From assembly GCF_000802245.2 (NCBI RefSeq), contig NZ_CP021080.1, positions 3,348,001 through 3,412,000 of the forward strand: a DNA stretch of 64,000 nucleotides, given 5' to 3'. Numbering within the stretch: position 1 is the first letter of the stretch; the number at the start of each line of letters is the position of its first letter. This document shows, piece by piece, positions 25,117-34,002 of the stretch. A program made the translations under genes and the position numbers. The notes under the pieces are model-generated. The model was not told where the DNA came from. It did no database searches and saw only the letters and a program-made list of their open reading frames with translations. Origin of the DNA: Streptomyces pluripotens (GTDB taxonomy: Bacteria > Actinomycetota > Actinomycetes > Streptomycetales > Streptomycetaceae).

Positions 25117-26415
25117 TCAGGCCAACGCAAAATAGCGGAGCCACACGTAGCCGAGCGATATGGCCACGGTCACCGCGGTCACGACCAGCCCGTACTTGGT
25201 GAACTGCCAGAAGCCGATGGGCTGGCGGTTGCGTTCGGCGATGCCGAGGACGACGACGTTCGCCGAGGCGCCGATGGCGGTGGCGTTGCCCCCCAGGTCG
25301 GCTCCGAGCGCGAGGGCCCACCACAGGACGTGACCGCCTGCACCGCCCATGTCACGGACCAGTTCGCTGGTGATGGGCGCCATGGTCGCGACGTACGGGA
25401 TGTTGTCCACGATGCCGGACAGCACCGCCGACCCGCCGAGCAGGGTCATGGCGCCGCCGAGTTCGTTGCCACCGATGAGGTCGGCCAGCCGGTGGGAGAC
25501 CTCGCCGACGACACCGGTGTCGATGAGTCCGCCGATCATGATGAACAGGCCGGCGAAAAAGGCGAGCGTGGGCCACTCCACCTCGGACAGCACGTCGCTC
25601 GTCTCGACGGAGGACACGGCCACCAGCAGCCCGGCTCCCAGCAGGGCGACGATGCTGGGCTCGTAGTGCAGCACCGGATGCAGCACGAAGCCGGCCACGA
25701 CCAGGGTCAGGACGATCAGCCCCTGCACCAGCAGCCGCGGATCCTTGATGGCCTCCCGCTCCTCCAGCGCCATGATCTCGGCGGCACGGTCGCCGTCGTA
25801 GACGAACGCGCTGCGGAAGAGCACCCGGCACAGGGCGATCAACACGACCACCAGCACCACGACGAGCGGGGCCAGGTTGACCAGGAAGTCATTGAAGGTC
25901 AGGCCGGCCCGGCTCGCGATGATGATGTTCGGCGGGTCGCCGACCAGGGTCGCGGTGCCGCCGATGTTCGAGGCCATCACCTCGGCGATCAGGAACGGCG
26001 CCGCGGGCAGCGCCATGCGCTCGCACACCAGCAGGGTCACCGGGGCGATCAGCAGGACCGTGGTGACGTTGTCGAGCAGGGCGGAGGCCAGGGCGGTGAT
26101 GACGACAAGCATGACCATGACCCGGAAGGGCTTGGCCTGGGCCCGCTTGACCGCCCAGATCGCCAGATACTCGAACATGCCGGTCTTCTTGAGTACACCG
26201 ACGATCATCATCATGCCCATGAGCAGGAAGATGACGTTCCAGTCGACACCGGAGTTCTCGGAGTAGAACGCCGAGACGTCGTCGGTCGCCCCGATCGCCA
26301 GCATCAGGCCGGCACCGCCGAGGGCCACGGCGACCCGGTGGATCTTCTCGCTGATGATCAGGGCGTACGCGCCGACGAAAACGACGATCGCCGCCCAGCT
26401 GTGCCAGTCGTTCAC
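25117..26415 (-). CDS. ArsB/NhaD-type permease (ion transporter superfamily)
   Basis: 432 residues, about 11 helices. GTG 26415 overlaps the TGA of the antiporter gene by four bases (GTGA), and GGAGG lies three bases upstream. Family features: [21 protein letters not shown], the re-entrant segment [30 protein letters not shown] (the NPPN-like loop shared by ArsB, NhaD and OCA2 proteins), and a second copy with [14 protein letters not shown] and [17 protein letters not shown]. It may export Na+, arsenite or an anion; coupling to an Na+/H+ antiporter gene favours a role in ion homeostasis. Confidence 0.87.
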   Translation of the reverse strand: MNDWHSWAAIVVFVGAYALIISEKIHRVAVALGGAGLMLAIGATDDVSAFYSENSGVDWNVIFLLMGMMMIVGVLKKTGMFEYLAIWAVKRAQAKPFRVMVMLVVITALASALLDNVTTVLLIAPVTLLVCERMALPAAPFLIAEVMASNIGGTATLVGDPPNIIIASRAGLTFNDFLVNLAPLVVVLVVVLIALCRVLFRSAFVYDGDRAAEIMALEEREAIKDPRLLVQGLIVLTLVVAGFVLHPVLHYEPSIVALLGAGLLVAVSSVETSDVLSEVEWPTLAFFAGLFIMIGGLIDTGVVGEVSHRLADLIGGNELGGAMTLLGGSAVLSGIVDNIPYVATMAPITSELVRDMGGAGGHVLWWALALGADLGGNATAIGASANVVVLGIAERNRQPIGFWQFTKYGLVVTAVTVAISLGYVWLRYFALA

Positions 26416-27674
26416 GATCCTCCGGTTGCCGAGATTGCTGAGGGGGCTTGCGAGGGCGCACTCGCGGGGGCGTCCGCGTCGGCACCGCCGTCCGGGATGC
26501 CCGCGAGGTCGTCGACGTCGAACGCGCGGGCGATCGGCACGTCGGTGGAGCTGTGGGCGACGATCGAGAAGGCGATGCACACGGCGATCAGCGTGAACGC
26601 CTCCCGTGCCTGCGGAATGCCGGACTGCAGCACCAGCAGCCCGTACACCACCGAGGCGAAGCCCTTCGGGCCGAACCAGGCAGCCACCAGCTTCTCCTGC
26701 CGGGAGATACGGGTGCCGAGCAGCGACAGCAGCAGCGACGCCGGGCGGATCAGCAGGATCGCCAGCAGCACCGCCACATAACCGCCGAACGAGAGGTCAC
26801 CGAACAGCTGCGGGGTGAGCAACGCGCCGAAGACCAGCAGTGCGGCGAACTTCGCCAGCTCGGCGAGGGCCTCACCCAGCGGTTCGAAGGACTTCTTGGC
26901 CTCCGGCGAGACGTGCGCGAGGACCGCACCCGCCGAGAATGCCGCCAGGTACGGGTTGGCGTGCGTCAGGTGGCAGGTGGCGTACAGGATGACCCCGGTC
27001 GCCAGCGGCAGCAACGGCTGCAGCTTCGGCTCCGCGCCCAGCAGGCGGAACCGTACCAGCCCGTTGACCAGCAGGGGCAGGACGACACCGAGGGCCAGAC
27101 CGAGCAGCAACTCGGCCGCGATCTTCCCCGGTTCCGCATCGGCACCGCCCGCCGTCGGGCCGGCAGCGGCGATCAGGACGAGAACGACCGGTAGGGCGAG
27201 CCCGTCGTTGATGCCACTCTCCACGTTCAGCAGCTGACGCAGCTTGACCGGGACCTCGGCACGCCCGACGATCGCCGAGGCGAACACGGGGTCGGTGGGC
27301 GCCAGGACCGCCCCCACCAGGAGCGATGTCGTCCAGTCCAGTCCCACCAGGTAGTGGGTGACCAGCCCCATGAAGACGAACGCGAGCGGCATGCCCAAGC
27401 CGAGGGCGCGCGCCGGGTTGCGCCAGTTGGAGCGCAGTTTCGGCAGCGAGACGTGCATGCCGTCGGTGAAGAGCACCGCGAACAGCGCGAGGTCCGCCGT
27501 CACCGAGACGATCTCGCTGTCCGGCGTGATGTGGATCAGGCCGAGAAAGCCGTCGCTGACGAGTGCGCCACCAGCCAGGAAGAGCAAGGACGTGGAGAGC
27601 ACCGTCCGAGCCGCGAGGCCCGACAGCAGCACCGCCACGAGCAGGGCGACGCCGAACACCACCACCAGCACCAT
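26412..27674 (-). CDS. CPA1-family cation:proton antiporter
   Basis: 420 residues from ATG 27674, with GGGGAT about ten bases upstream; a GTG at 27737 would add a polar tail before the first helix. About 12 helices. The CPA1 core residues are visible: [20 protein letters not shown] and [19 protein letters not shown], whose Asp (ND motif) binds the cation. A soluble acidic C-terminal tail ([18 protein letters not shown]) may be regulatory. It is co-transcribed with the ArsB/NhaD-type permease. A TGCCGG inverted repeat upstream (27810-27826) links it to the flotillin region. Confidence 0.88.
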   Translation of the reverse strand: MVLVVVFGVALLVAVLLSGLAARTVLSTSLLFLAGGALVSDGFLGLIHITPDSEIVSVTADLALFAVLFTDGMHVSLPKLRSNWRNPARALGLGMPLAFVFMGLVTHYLVGLDWTTSLLVGAVLAPTDPVFASAIVGRAEVPVKLRQLLNVESGINDGLALPVVLVLIAAAGPTAGGADAEPGKIAAELLLGLALGVVLPLLVNGLVRFRLLGAEPKLQPLLPLATGVILYATCHLTHANPYLAAFSAGAVLAHVSPEAKKSFEPLGEALAELAKFAALLVFGALLTPQLFGDLSFGGYVAVLLAILLIRPASLLLSLLGTRISRQEKLVAAWFGPKGFASVVYGLLVLQSGIPQAREAFTLIAVCIAFSIVAHSSTDVPIARAFDVDDLAGIPDGGADADAPASAPSQAPSAISATGGS

Positions 27675-27809
27675 GTCCAAGATCCCCGATCGGAAGAGAG
27701 ACGTATCCTCAAACTCGCCGACCAGGCTTCCCGGCACACCACCGGGAACCTTACCTTTCCTTGACGCTTCTTTGACAGGCCGCTGCCGGGCACTGCTCGG
27801 GCCCCTGCG

Positions 27810-27826
27810 TTGCCGGTTCCCGGCAA
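27810..27826. promoter_or_regulatory. TTGCCGG-N3-CCGGCAA inverted repeat upstream of the antiporter operon
   Basis: A perfect 17-bp palindrome with a 3-bp centre (TTC). The same half-sites, with the similar centre TTT, occur at 36177-36191 in the flotillin/pucR promoter region, which suggests a common regulator. It lies 136 bases upstream of the antiporter start. Confidence 0.5.
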
Positions 27827-27870
27827 TTCAGAGCAAGCGGACGACCGGCGCCCGCTTCACCCCCCGCCGG

Positions 27871-27988
27871 CATGACCTGCCAGGCCGGGTCGGACCGGGA
27901 TACGACATACCTGCTGAAACAGGCTGGAGCGGGCCATACCTACCAACCGGACCGGAGCACGACATACCTGCCGAACCGGGCCGGGGCA
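27871..27988. repeat. Degenerate 28-30 bp tandem repeat, about four units
   Basis: Units begin near 27871, 27901, 27931 and 27959. They share ACGACATACCTGC-GAA-C-GGC-GG-GC-like sequence, clearest in units 2 and 4 (TACGACATACCTGCTGAA and CACGACATACCTGCCGAA). It is non-coding by position; unit divergence excludes a CRISPR. Confidence 0.65.
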
Positions 27989-27999
27989 CGGCGGACCGG

Positions 28000-28503
28000 C
28001 TAGGCCGGTGCCGGACCGTGCGATGTCGCGGCAAGCAGGCGTTCGAGAAGATGAGAGGCGGTTATCACACCGAGCAGGCGCCCACCCGACTTGTCCTTCT
28101 CCGCGCCGACCACCTCGTCCTCCTCGACAACGGCCACCAGCGGGCTGCGTGCCTGCGCCATCTGCGCGGCGACCTCCAGCGCGGTGTCGTCCGCCGCGGC
28201 GACGGGCGGCGGGGGCACGCTCTGCGACAGGCACTCGCTCACCTTGCGGCCGGCCAGTGCCTCGCACAGCCGGTCGGCGTGACGCTCGTCGACCACCGCC
28301 GCGAGGGTGGGGTCCTCGACCACATAGGCCGGCACCAGGATCTTGATCATCTGGGAGGCGGGCAGAATCGCCCGTGGGGCGCCTTGGTCGTCGACCACCA
28401 GCAGGGCGGGCAGCCGGTGTTCGGCCATCAGCCGGGCCGCGTCCAGGGCGTCGCTGTCAAGGCCGATCGTCTCGTACTCCACCGCCAGGTCACGCGCGCG
28501 CAC
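28000..28503 (-). CDS. CBS-domain pair protein
   Basis: 167 residues from GTG 28503, with AGGAG six bases upstream. Two CBS repeats fill the protein: the first with YETIGLDSDALDAARLMAEHRLPALLVVDDQGAPRA, the second with PPVAAADDTALEVAAQMAQARSPLVAVV and ending GGRLLGVITASHLLERLL. Such pairs bind adenine nucleotides or similar ligands and act as energy or ionic-strength sensors for a partner. The gene overlaps the small membrane protein gene by 14 bases. It probably modulates a membrane partner in this operon, or the downstream antiporters. Confidence 0.87.
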   Translation of the reverse strand: MRARDLAVEYETIGLDSDALDAARLMAEHRLPALLVVDDQGAPRAILPASQMIKILVPAYVVEDPTLAAVVDERHADRLCEALAGRKVSECLSQSVPPPPVAAADDTALEVAAQMAQARSPLVAVVEEDEVVGAEKDKSGGRLLGVITASHLLERLLAATSHGPAPA

Positions 28504-28813
28504 GCTCGGCTCCTGTCTCAGGCTCGCTCGTACGATCACGATACAACCGGCGGGCGGCGAACGGACATCCTCCCGGTCCCCGGTCCGCTCCGCCCGGCGA
28601 CCGGGGACCGGAGGCCCGCTGCGCGGCCGGTGCCGTGAACGCCCGGATCGTTTCGGTCTCGCTGTCCGTGCGCCAGACCAGCCCACCGTTCGCGCCGGGA
28701 CTGCCCAGAACGCGGTAGGCGCCCGCACGCCGGCGGTCCCGGCGGACCAGTAACGCCGTGCTCAGGGTGACGACCGCGAACGCGGCCGACACGGGAGCGA
28801 GGAAGTACACCAT
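28490..28813 (-). CDS. Small membrane protein between AAA ATPase and CBS genes
   Basis: 107 residues. ATG 28813 shares a base with the TGA of the giant AAA gene (TGATG), so it is tightly coupled. One N-terminal helix (MVYFLAPVSAAFAVVTLSTALLV) is followed by a basic, soluble tail (RRDRRRAGAYRVLGSPG). No family recognised. Overlaps on both sides and conserved-looking coding composition support a real gene. Confidence 0.62.
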   Translation of the reverse strand: MVYFLAPVSAAFAVVTLSTALLVRRDRRRAGAYRVLGSPGANGGLVWRTDSETETIRAFTAPAAQRASGPRSPGGADRGPGGCPFAARRLYRDRTSEPETGAERARA

Positions 28814-31800
28814 CAGTGTTCCCCTCCCCGGACGACGCGGGCCCGGGTGATGGCCGACTCCACGGCCGCCACCCGGTCTGCCAGCAGGCCCAGGGCGGCC
28901 ACCGCCCGGGCCAGCGGGTCCTCCTCCGGGCCACCGAGCGTGCGGGCCCGGACGTGGGCGGTCTTCACCTCGGCCCAGCGGGCGGCCTGTTCGGCGGTGA
29001 GCGTGCCACACAGTTCGGCCAGCTTCAGCAGGTTGGCCTCGGCGCCCGTGGTGAGGGTCTGGGCCTCGGCCGTGTAGTGGTCGTGGACGACGGCATCGCG
29101 TTCGGCGCCGTTCATGACCGGCCGCAGCCGCTGGGCAATCCGGTTCATGTCCCGGTAGGAGCCCTGCAGCCGGAACGGCGGCTCGGTACGGGCCTCCTCG
29201 GCCTGGGCGGCCGATGCGATGTAGGCCGCGTTGACGGTGAGCACCGTGTCGCGCACCGCCAGCAGATGGCGCAGCACGGCCAGGACACGGTCCAGATCGG
29301 CCTGCGGTATCGGGTGGGCGAGGCGGTCGGCACGGGCCGTGGGGTCAGCCGCAGCCAGCCTGACCAGCAACTCCAGATCGGCGCGCTCGCGGGCGGCGAG
29401 CGGGGCCAGCGCCGGGTTGGCCGTCAGGGCGTTCTCGACGAAGCTGAGCGCGAAGGCGTCCTCCTTGCCGGTGAGTACGTCGCCGAGGTTCCAGACGTCG
29501 GCCCGGTTGGCGAGCATGTCGGGGATGCGGAACCGCTCACCGGACTCGGTGTAGGGATTGCCGGCCATGCACACCGCGAACCGCTTGCCGCGCAGGTCGT
29601 AGGTGCGCGGCCCGCCGTCCCACACCCCGTCGATACGGCGGGTGGCGTCGCACAACGGGATGAACTTCTGCAGCAGCTCGGGCGAGGTGTGCTGGATGTC
29701 GTCTAGGTAGAGCAGGGTGTTGTTGCCGGCTGCCAGCGCGAAGTTGATCTTCTCGATCTCGCGGCGGGCGGTGGCGTTCGGGGCGTCTGCCGGGTCCAGC
29801 GAGGTGACGGAGTTCCCGAGCGCCGGGCCGCTGACCTTGACCAGCATCAGGCCGAGCCGGTCGGCGACGTACTCCATCAGGGTCGTCTTGCCGTAGCCGG
29901 GCGGGGAGACCAACAAGAGCAGCCCACCGGTGTCGGTGCGCTTGCCCGCGCCAGTGGTGCCGAGTTGGCGGGCCAGGCTGTCGCCGACCAGCGGCAGGTA
30001 CACCTCGTCCACCAGCCGGTTGCGGACGAAGGCCGACATGACGCGGGGCCGGTGGTCGGCCAGCCGCAGCCGGTCGCGTTCGGCAGCCAGCAGGGAACTG
30101 CGGCGGCCCTGGTAGGCGCGGAACGCGGGCACGTCGTGCGCCGCGAACCGGGCCGTCCGGGCCAGGAACTCGTCCAGCCGCACCGGCAGCCGGCCGCCGG
30201 CGATCCGCGGATGGGTGCCCAACAGGCCCTCGGCGGTCGCGGTCAGCGGGGCGTCGCCTTCGTAGCGGGGCAGGTCTCGACACAGCTCGGCGGCGACCGC
30301 CTCGGCCAGTTCACCGGGAGCGGCGTCGGTGCCGGTCGCAGCGGCGTACGAGCCGAGCCAGGCCTCGGCGACCTGCCGGCGCGCGGACAGCTCGGTCAGC
30401 CCCTCCAAGTCCCGGCCGTAGTCCGAACTCCCCACCGTGTGCCGGAACTTCTCCAGCAGGGTGCGGGCGGCAGCGCCCAGCACGAAGCCCTCGGGACCAC
30501 AGGTCAGTTCCTCGAAAAGGTACGCGGCAGCCGGAGCACCCGCCAGCTGCGGGTCCCAGGCCTCGATGACCCCGGCCAGCTCCCGCTGCAGCTCGCCGAT
30601 CGCCGGCACATCGCCGAAGGTGTCCCTGGCCCGGGCCAGGGACACCGCCCGCCGCACCCAGTCGGTCCGGTCCGCCTCGGTGGCGGCATGCGCCCAGAAC
30701 AGCTGGGCGGCGGCCCGGGCGGCGGGCTCGTGCCGCAGGGTTCCCGCACCGTCGTACAGGGGCAGCAGGGCAGTGAGGATCACGGTGGTGTCGTGGTCGT
30801 GGACGCCACGCTCGTAGCCCTCGTCGTACGACTCCTGCGCCGCCCGGCGCACCAGGGCGGGCAGGTCAGCGGCGGCGAGGACGGCCGGACCGTGCCCGGC
30901 CAGCAACCGGGCGGCGAGGTGTTCGGCACGGTAGACCTCGGGTGACTCGGACGGGAGGTGGCGGTCCCAGAAGGGGCGGGTCGCGGCGAAGTCCGGGTCG
31001 GTGACGAGGGCGCGGTAGTCGGTTCCGGTGACGGCGTAGGCCAGGCCGTCACCGTGCGGCACGAGGGACAGGTCGAGCGGCTGGGTGTTGACGGCGAACC
31101 GGTGACCGCCGAGCAGCAGGGTGCGGCCGTCGTCGACGTACAGGTCGGTGCGGTCGCGCAGCGCGCGGGCAGCCTCCTGACGGGCCGTCTTGAGCCGGCC
31201 GTCGAGTTCCTCGGCCCGCACGCTGTCGCCGAGAAAACGCAGTTCCGCGGCGGTACGGCGGACCTTGGCGACCAACGGGTCGGAGGCGAAGTAGGTGGTG
31301 ACGGCGTCGGTGTCGGCGAGCGTCGCCACGCGCCTGCCGATCGTCTCCAGCACCCGCCCCGCCGACACGGCGAGCTGTTCGGCGCGTCGGGCGAGGGCGT
31401 CGGCGAGGGACTGCTTGCGGGCGGCGAACGCCTCGTAGATCTCGGTGCGCTTGTCCGCGAGTTCGGTGAGGAAGTCATCGAACTCGGCGAAACGGCCGTC
31501 CAGGTCCTCCACCCGGGAGAGCACGCCGGTGAGCTGGTCGTCGCACTCCTGCGGGGTGCCGGACGCGGCGAGCGCGGCGGTGACGGCCTGGGCGAGCAAG
31601 GCCGTCTCGGCGGCGAACTCCGCTCGCCCCTCGTGGTCCTGGAGGCCGCGGCGGCGGGCGTCGAGGGTGGCACGAGCTCGGTTCACCCCGCCCAGCACGT
31701 CGGCGATGCGCTCCAGCACGGCGGTACGGACCGTGGCGTCGGCGATGTCGAGGCCGGCGACGACCTCGGTGACCGTGCGCAGCCCGTCGGCGAGGTCGTC

Positions 31801-33723
31801 CAACCGGGCGGTGACGGGTGCCGCGGCGGCGACCGTCTCGATCGACTCCGCCTCGGCGACGAGCCGTGCGACGTCCTCCTGGTGAGTGGCGAAGGCGTCC
31901 TCGCGGGCCAGGAAGGTCACCGCGCGCCGCCCGAACGCGCCGAGGTCCGCCTCCGTTTCGGCGGCCAGCGCATCCACCCGGGCGGCGTCGACGTACCGCA
32001 GCTCCTTCAGGGTGAGCACGTGGCCGTGTGCCTGCCGGAGTTCGGTCAATCCGCGCACCCAGGCCGCGGCCTCGCGCGGGGCTTCGCCGCGCAGCCGGCG
32101 CACCACGGAGGCGATCCGTTCGGCGGCCTCGTCCAGGGCGTCCGCTGCCTGCCGGGTCAGGTCCCGTACGGTCTCGAACTCCGCCAGCACCTGCTCGGCG
32201 GTCTCCCGGACCGCCTCCAGCGGCTCGTGCAGGCCACCCAGTCCGGGCTCGGCGAGCCAGTGGTGGCTGTCGGCGGCGCGCACACAGGCGGCTGCCAGTG
32301 CCCGGTAACCCTCGCCCGTCCCGATGCCGTCGGCCACCAGCCGGGCGACGGACAGGCAGTCGGCGAGCCCGCGCACGAGGTCCGCGTTGCCGACCCGGGC
32401 CAGCTCGCCGGTGCCAGTGCGCAGGGCGGCGGCATGGGTGTCGGAGACGTACGGCGAGGTCCACCACTGGAGCGGGTGGGTGCGCGCGGGTTCGCCGTCC
32501 TTGGTGCGCAGCACGGCGAGGCCGCCGTCGTCGAACAGCGCCCAGCCACGGCACGGCAGCGGGGTCGCGACCTCCTTGCGCAGGGTGTTGTACGACAGCA
32601 GCAGGGCGCGGCCCTCGGCCCGGGAGCGGAACGCGTACAGCACGTCCTCCCCGTTCGGGGCACGCACCTCGCACTCGAACTCCAGTGCCTGCACATCGAG
32701 TTCGTACGCCTTGTGTGCGCCGCCGGCCAGACAGTACCCGCCGGGGAACACGATGCCCTGCTCCTCGGGCAGCCGGCGGCAGGCCTGCCCGATGCCGTCC
32801 AGCCGGACCACCGTCCGGTTCAGGGTGTCGAACACCAGGTACCGGTCGGCATCCTCCTTGTACGGCCGCACTCGCAGCAGCACCAGTGCTCCCACGCGGG
32901 CGTGGGCGACACCGGCATCGGCGAGCGACTGCAGCGGCTCCTGCACCGGTTCGGCGAACAACTCCTCACCGTCCCGGGTACGCACGGTGAGGAAACCCCC
33001 GACGGTGGCCACGCCCAACCCACCGGGCACCGCGACGTACGGATCCCGCAGGTCACGACCGTCACGCGCATCCCGGCCGAGGACGTGGTCCTCCCGGGTG
33101 GTCTGCGTCCAGGCCACGTCGTGCGCGGGTGGGAAGGCGTCGTCGCGGTCGCCCCGGGCGTCCAGGAACTCCGCCCGGCCACCGTCCGTCAGGGCCCACC
33201 GCAGGGCGCGGACGTCGTCGGCCTTCTCGCCCGTGCGGAACACCGCCAGCAGCCGTCCGCCGACCCGGCGCAGCCGCAGCAGGCGCGCCTGCCGGTAGTA
33301 GCGGTGCAGCGCGGTGAACTCCTGTACGAACGCCGGGTCGTCGAGAAGGCCCGGTACGGCGTCTTCGGGCAGCCGGTTGCCGTCCCGGTCGTACAGGGCG
33401 AGCACGTCGCCGACGGCGATCCCGGTCCCGTCGTCGCCGCGCCCCGTTCCGCCGAACAACAGGACGTCCCCGACGGCCACGATGTCGCACGGCACGCAGC
33501 CGTGTGCGGTGCCGAGGCGCTCGGTGGCCGTGAGCTCCAGCCGGGCCGAGCCGAACTCCTCGGCGCGGCGGTCGTTCAACGCCTCGGCACGCCGGGTGAG
33601 GTCAGCGGCCTGAGCGGCGAGCCGGTCGCGGAGCACCTCGTAGGTGCCGGTGTCGACCGTGCCGTGGGTGCCGGCGTCCACCGTGTCGTCGTTCGAGCCC
33701 GTCTCCGGGACGACGGTTGCCAT
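28813..33723 (-). CDS. Giant AAA ATPase, 'DNA repair ATPase'/DUF3686 type, paired with flotillin
   Basis: 1636 residues. ATG 33723 has AAGGGA about ten bases upstream. An N-terminal coiled region (about 25-55) leads to a repeat-rich, beta-propeller-like segment (about 80-480), then long coiled coils (about 490-880), a mixed segment, and the C-terminal AAA domain. Walker A is SPPGYGKTTLM (about residue 1272) and Walker B is LLYLDDIQH (about 1336); sensor-like FAVCMAGNPYTESGERF follows. This architecture fits the large proteins annotated as DNA repair ATPase (DUF3686) that recur next to flotillins; direct evidence for a repair function is, to my knowledge, lacking. It is likely a membrane-associated remodelling ATPase working with the flotillin. 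Confidence 0.82.
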   Translation of the reverse strand: MATVVPETGSNDDTVDAGTHGTVDTGTYEVLRDRLAAQAADLTRRAEALNDRRAEEFGSARLELTATERLGTAHGCVPCDIVAVGDVLLFGGTGRGDDGTGIAVGDVLALYDRDGNRLPEDAVPGLLDDPAFVQEFTALHRYYRQARLLRLRRVGGRLLAVFRTGEKADDVRALRWALTDGGRAEFLDARGDRDDAFPPAHDVAWTQTTREDHVLGRDARDGRDLRDPYVAVPGGLGVATVGGFLTVRTRDGEELFAEPVQEPLQSLADAGVAHARVGALVLLRVRPYKEDADRYLVFDTLNRTVVRLDGIGQACRRLPEEQGIVFPGGYCLAGGAHKAYELDVQALEFECEVRAPNGEDVLYAFRSRAEGRALLLSYNTLRKEVATPLPCRGWALFDDGGLAVLRTKDGEPARTHPLQWWTSPYVSDTHAAALRTGTGELARVGNADLVRGLADCLSVARLVADGIGTGEGYRALAAACVRAADSHHWLAEPGLGGLHEPLEAVRETAEQVLAEFETVRDLTRQAADALDEAAERIASVVRRLRGEAPREAAAWVRGLTELRQAHGHVLTLKELRYVDAARVDALAAETEADLGAFGRRAVTFLAREDAFATHQEDVARLVAEAESIETVAAAAPVTARLDDLADGLRTVTEVVAGLDIADATVRTAVLERIADVLGGVNRARATLDARRRGLQDHEGRAEFAAETALLAQAVTAALAASGTPQECDDQLTGVLSRVEDLDGRFAEFDDFLTELADKRTEIYEAFAARKQSLADALARRAEQLAVSAGRVLETIGRRVATLADTDAVTTYFASDPLVAKVRRTAAELRFLGDSVRAEELDGRLKTARQEAARALRDRTDLYVDDGRTLLLGGHRFAVNTQPLDLSLVPHGDGLAYAVTGTDYRALVTDPDFAATRPFWDRHLPSESPEVYRAEHLAARLLAGHGPAVLAAADLPALVRRAAQESYDEGYERGVHDHDTTVILTALLPLYDGAGTLRHEPAARAAAQLFWAHAATEADRTDWVRRAVSLARARDTFGDVPAIGELQRELAGVIEAWDPQLAGAPAAAYLFEELTCGPEGFVLGAAARTLLEKFRHTVGSSDYGRDLEGLTELSARRQVAEAWLGSYAAATGTDAAPGELAEAVAAELCRDLPRYEGDAPLTATAEGLLGTHPRIAGGRLPVRLDEFLARTARFAAHDVPAFRAYQGRRSSLLAAERDRLRLADHRPRVMSAFVRNRLVDEVYLPLVGDSLARQLGTTGAGKRTDTGGLLLLVSPPGYGKTTLMEYVADRLGLMLVKVSGPALGNSVTSLDPADAPNATARREIEKINFALAAGNNTLLYLDDIQHTSPELLQKFIPLCDATRRIDGVWDGGPRTYDLRGKRFAVCMAGNPYTESGERFRIPDMLANRADVWNLGDVLTGKEDAFALSFVENALTANPALAPLAARERADLELLVRLAAADPTARADRLAHPIPQADLDRVLAVLRHLLAVRDTVLTVNAAYIASAAQAEEARTEPPFRLQGSYRDMNRIAQRLRPVMNGAERDAVVHDHYTAEAQTLTTGAEANLLKLAELCGTLTAEQAARWAEVKTAHVRARTLGGPEEDPLARAVAALGLLADRVAAVESAITRARVVRGGEH

Positions 33724-33825
33724 GGAGGATGTTCCCTTCGAGAACTGCGGTGAGCTGTGAGGAAGCCATGAGGAGCTACAAGGAGCAGCTCAGGGGGAAC
33801 GGCGAAGAGCCGCCGGGGTGTGCGT

Positions 33826-33910
33826 ACCGGCCGGGGCCGCCGCCAACCCCCGTTCGGCGGCGGCCCCGGCCGGTGGCCTCCCATGCATCGCCGCCCCCGT
33901 ACGGCGATGC
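33826..33910. terminator. Two strong hairpins between the flotillin and AAA genes
   Basis: A perfect 19-bp stem joins ACCGGCCGGGGCCGCCGCC (33826-33844) and its complement (33856-33874) around an 11-base loop. A second stem pairs GCATCGCCG (33885-33893) with CGGCGATGC (33902-33910). They lie in the 279-base gap between co-oriented genes, so they may attenuate read-through, stabilise the flotillin mRNA end, or both. Confidence 0.6.
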
Positions 33911-34002
33911 CCCCCTTGCGGCGCCGCCCCCGTGCGGCGGCCGTTCTGCCGCGGCTCTCGGTCCGGTGCGGCCGGAGCCGTCCAGCCGGACCAAGGAGCC
34001 GT

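Larger units (their letters stand above)
27675..27999. other. 325-bp spacer between CBS and antiporter genes
   Basis: No gene supported. It contains the inverted repeat at 27810-27826 and a degenerate tandem repeat at 27871-27988 (both listed separately). All flanking genes are on the minus strand, so it is either a leader of the antiporter operon or an interruption of a longer transcript. I see no clear terminator. Confidence 0.5.

Noticed and set aside
27871..27988. CRISPR-like repeats
   Set aside because: Units are contiguous and diverged, without unique spacers, and no cas gene is present.
30958..33753. Plus-strand open frame of more than 900 codons opposite the AAA ATPase gene
   Set aside because: It mirrors the minus-strand gene codon by codon, has no recognisable domain, and its composition (Gly/Val/Arg/Glu-rich) is typical of an antisense frame in GC-rich DNA.
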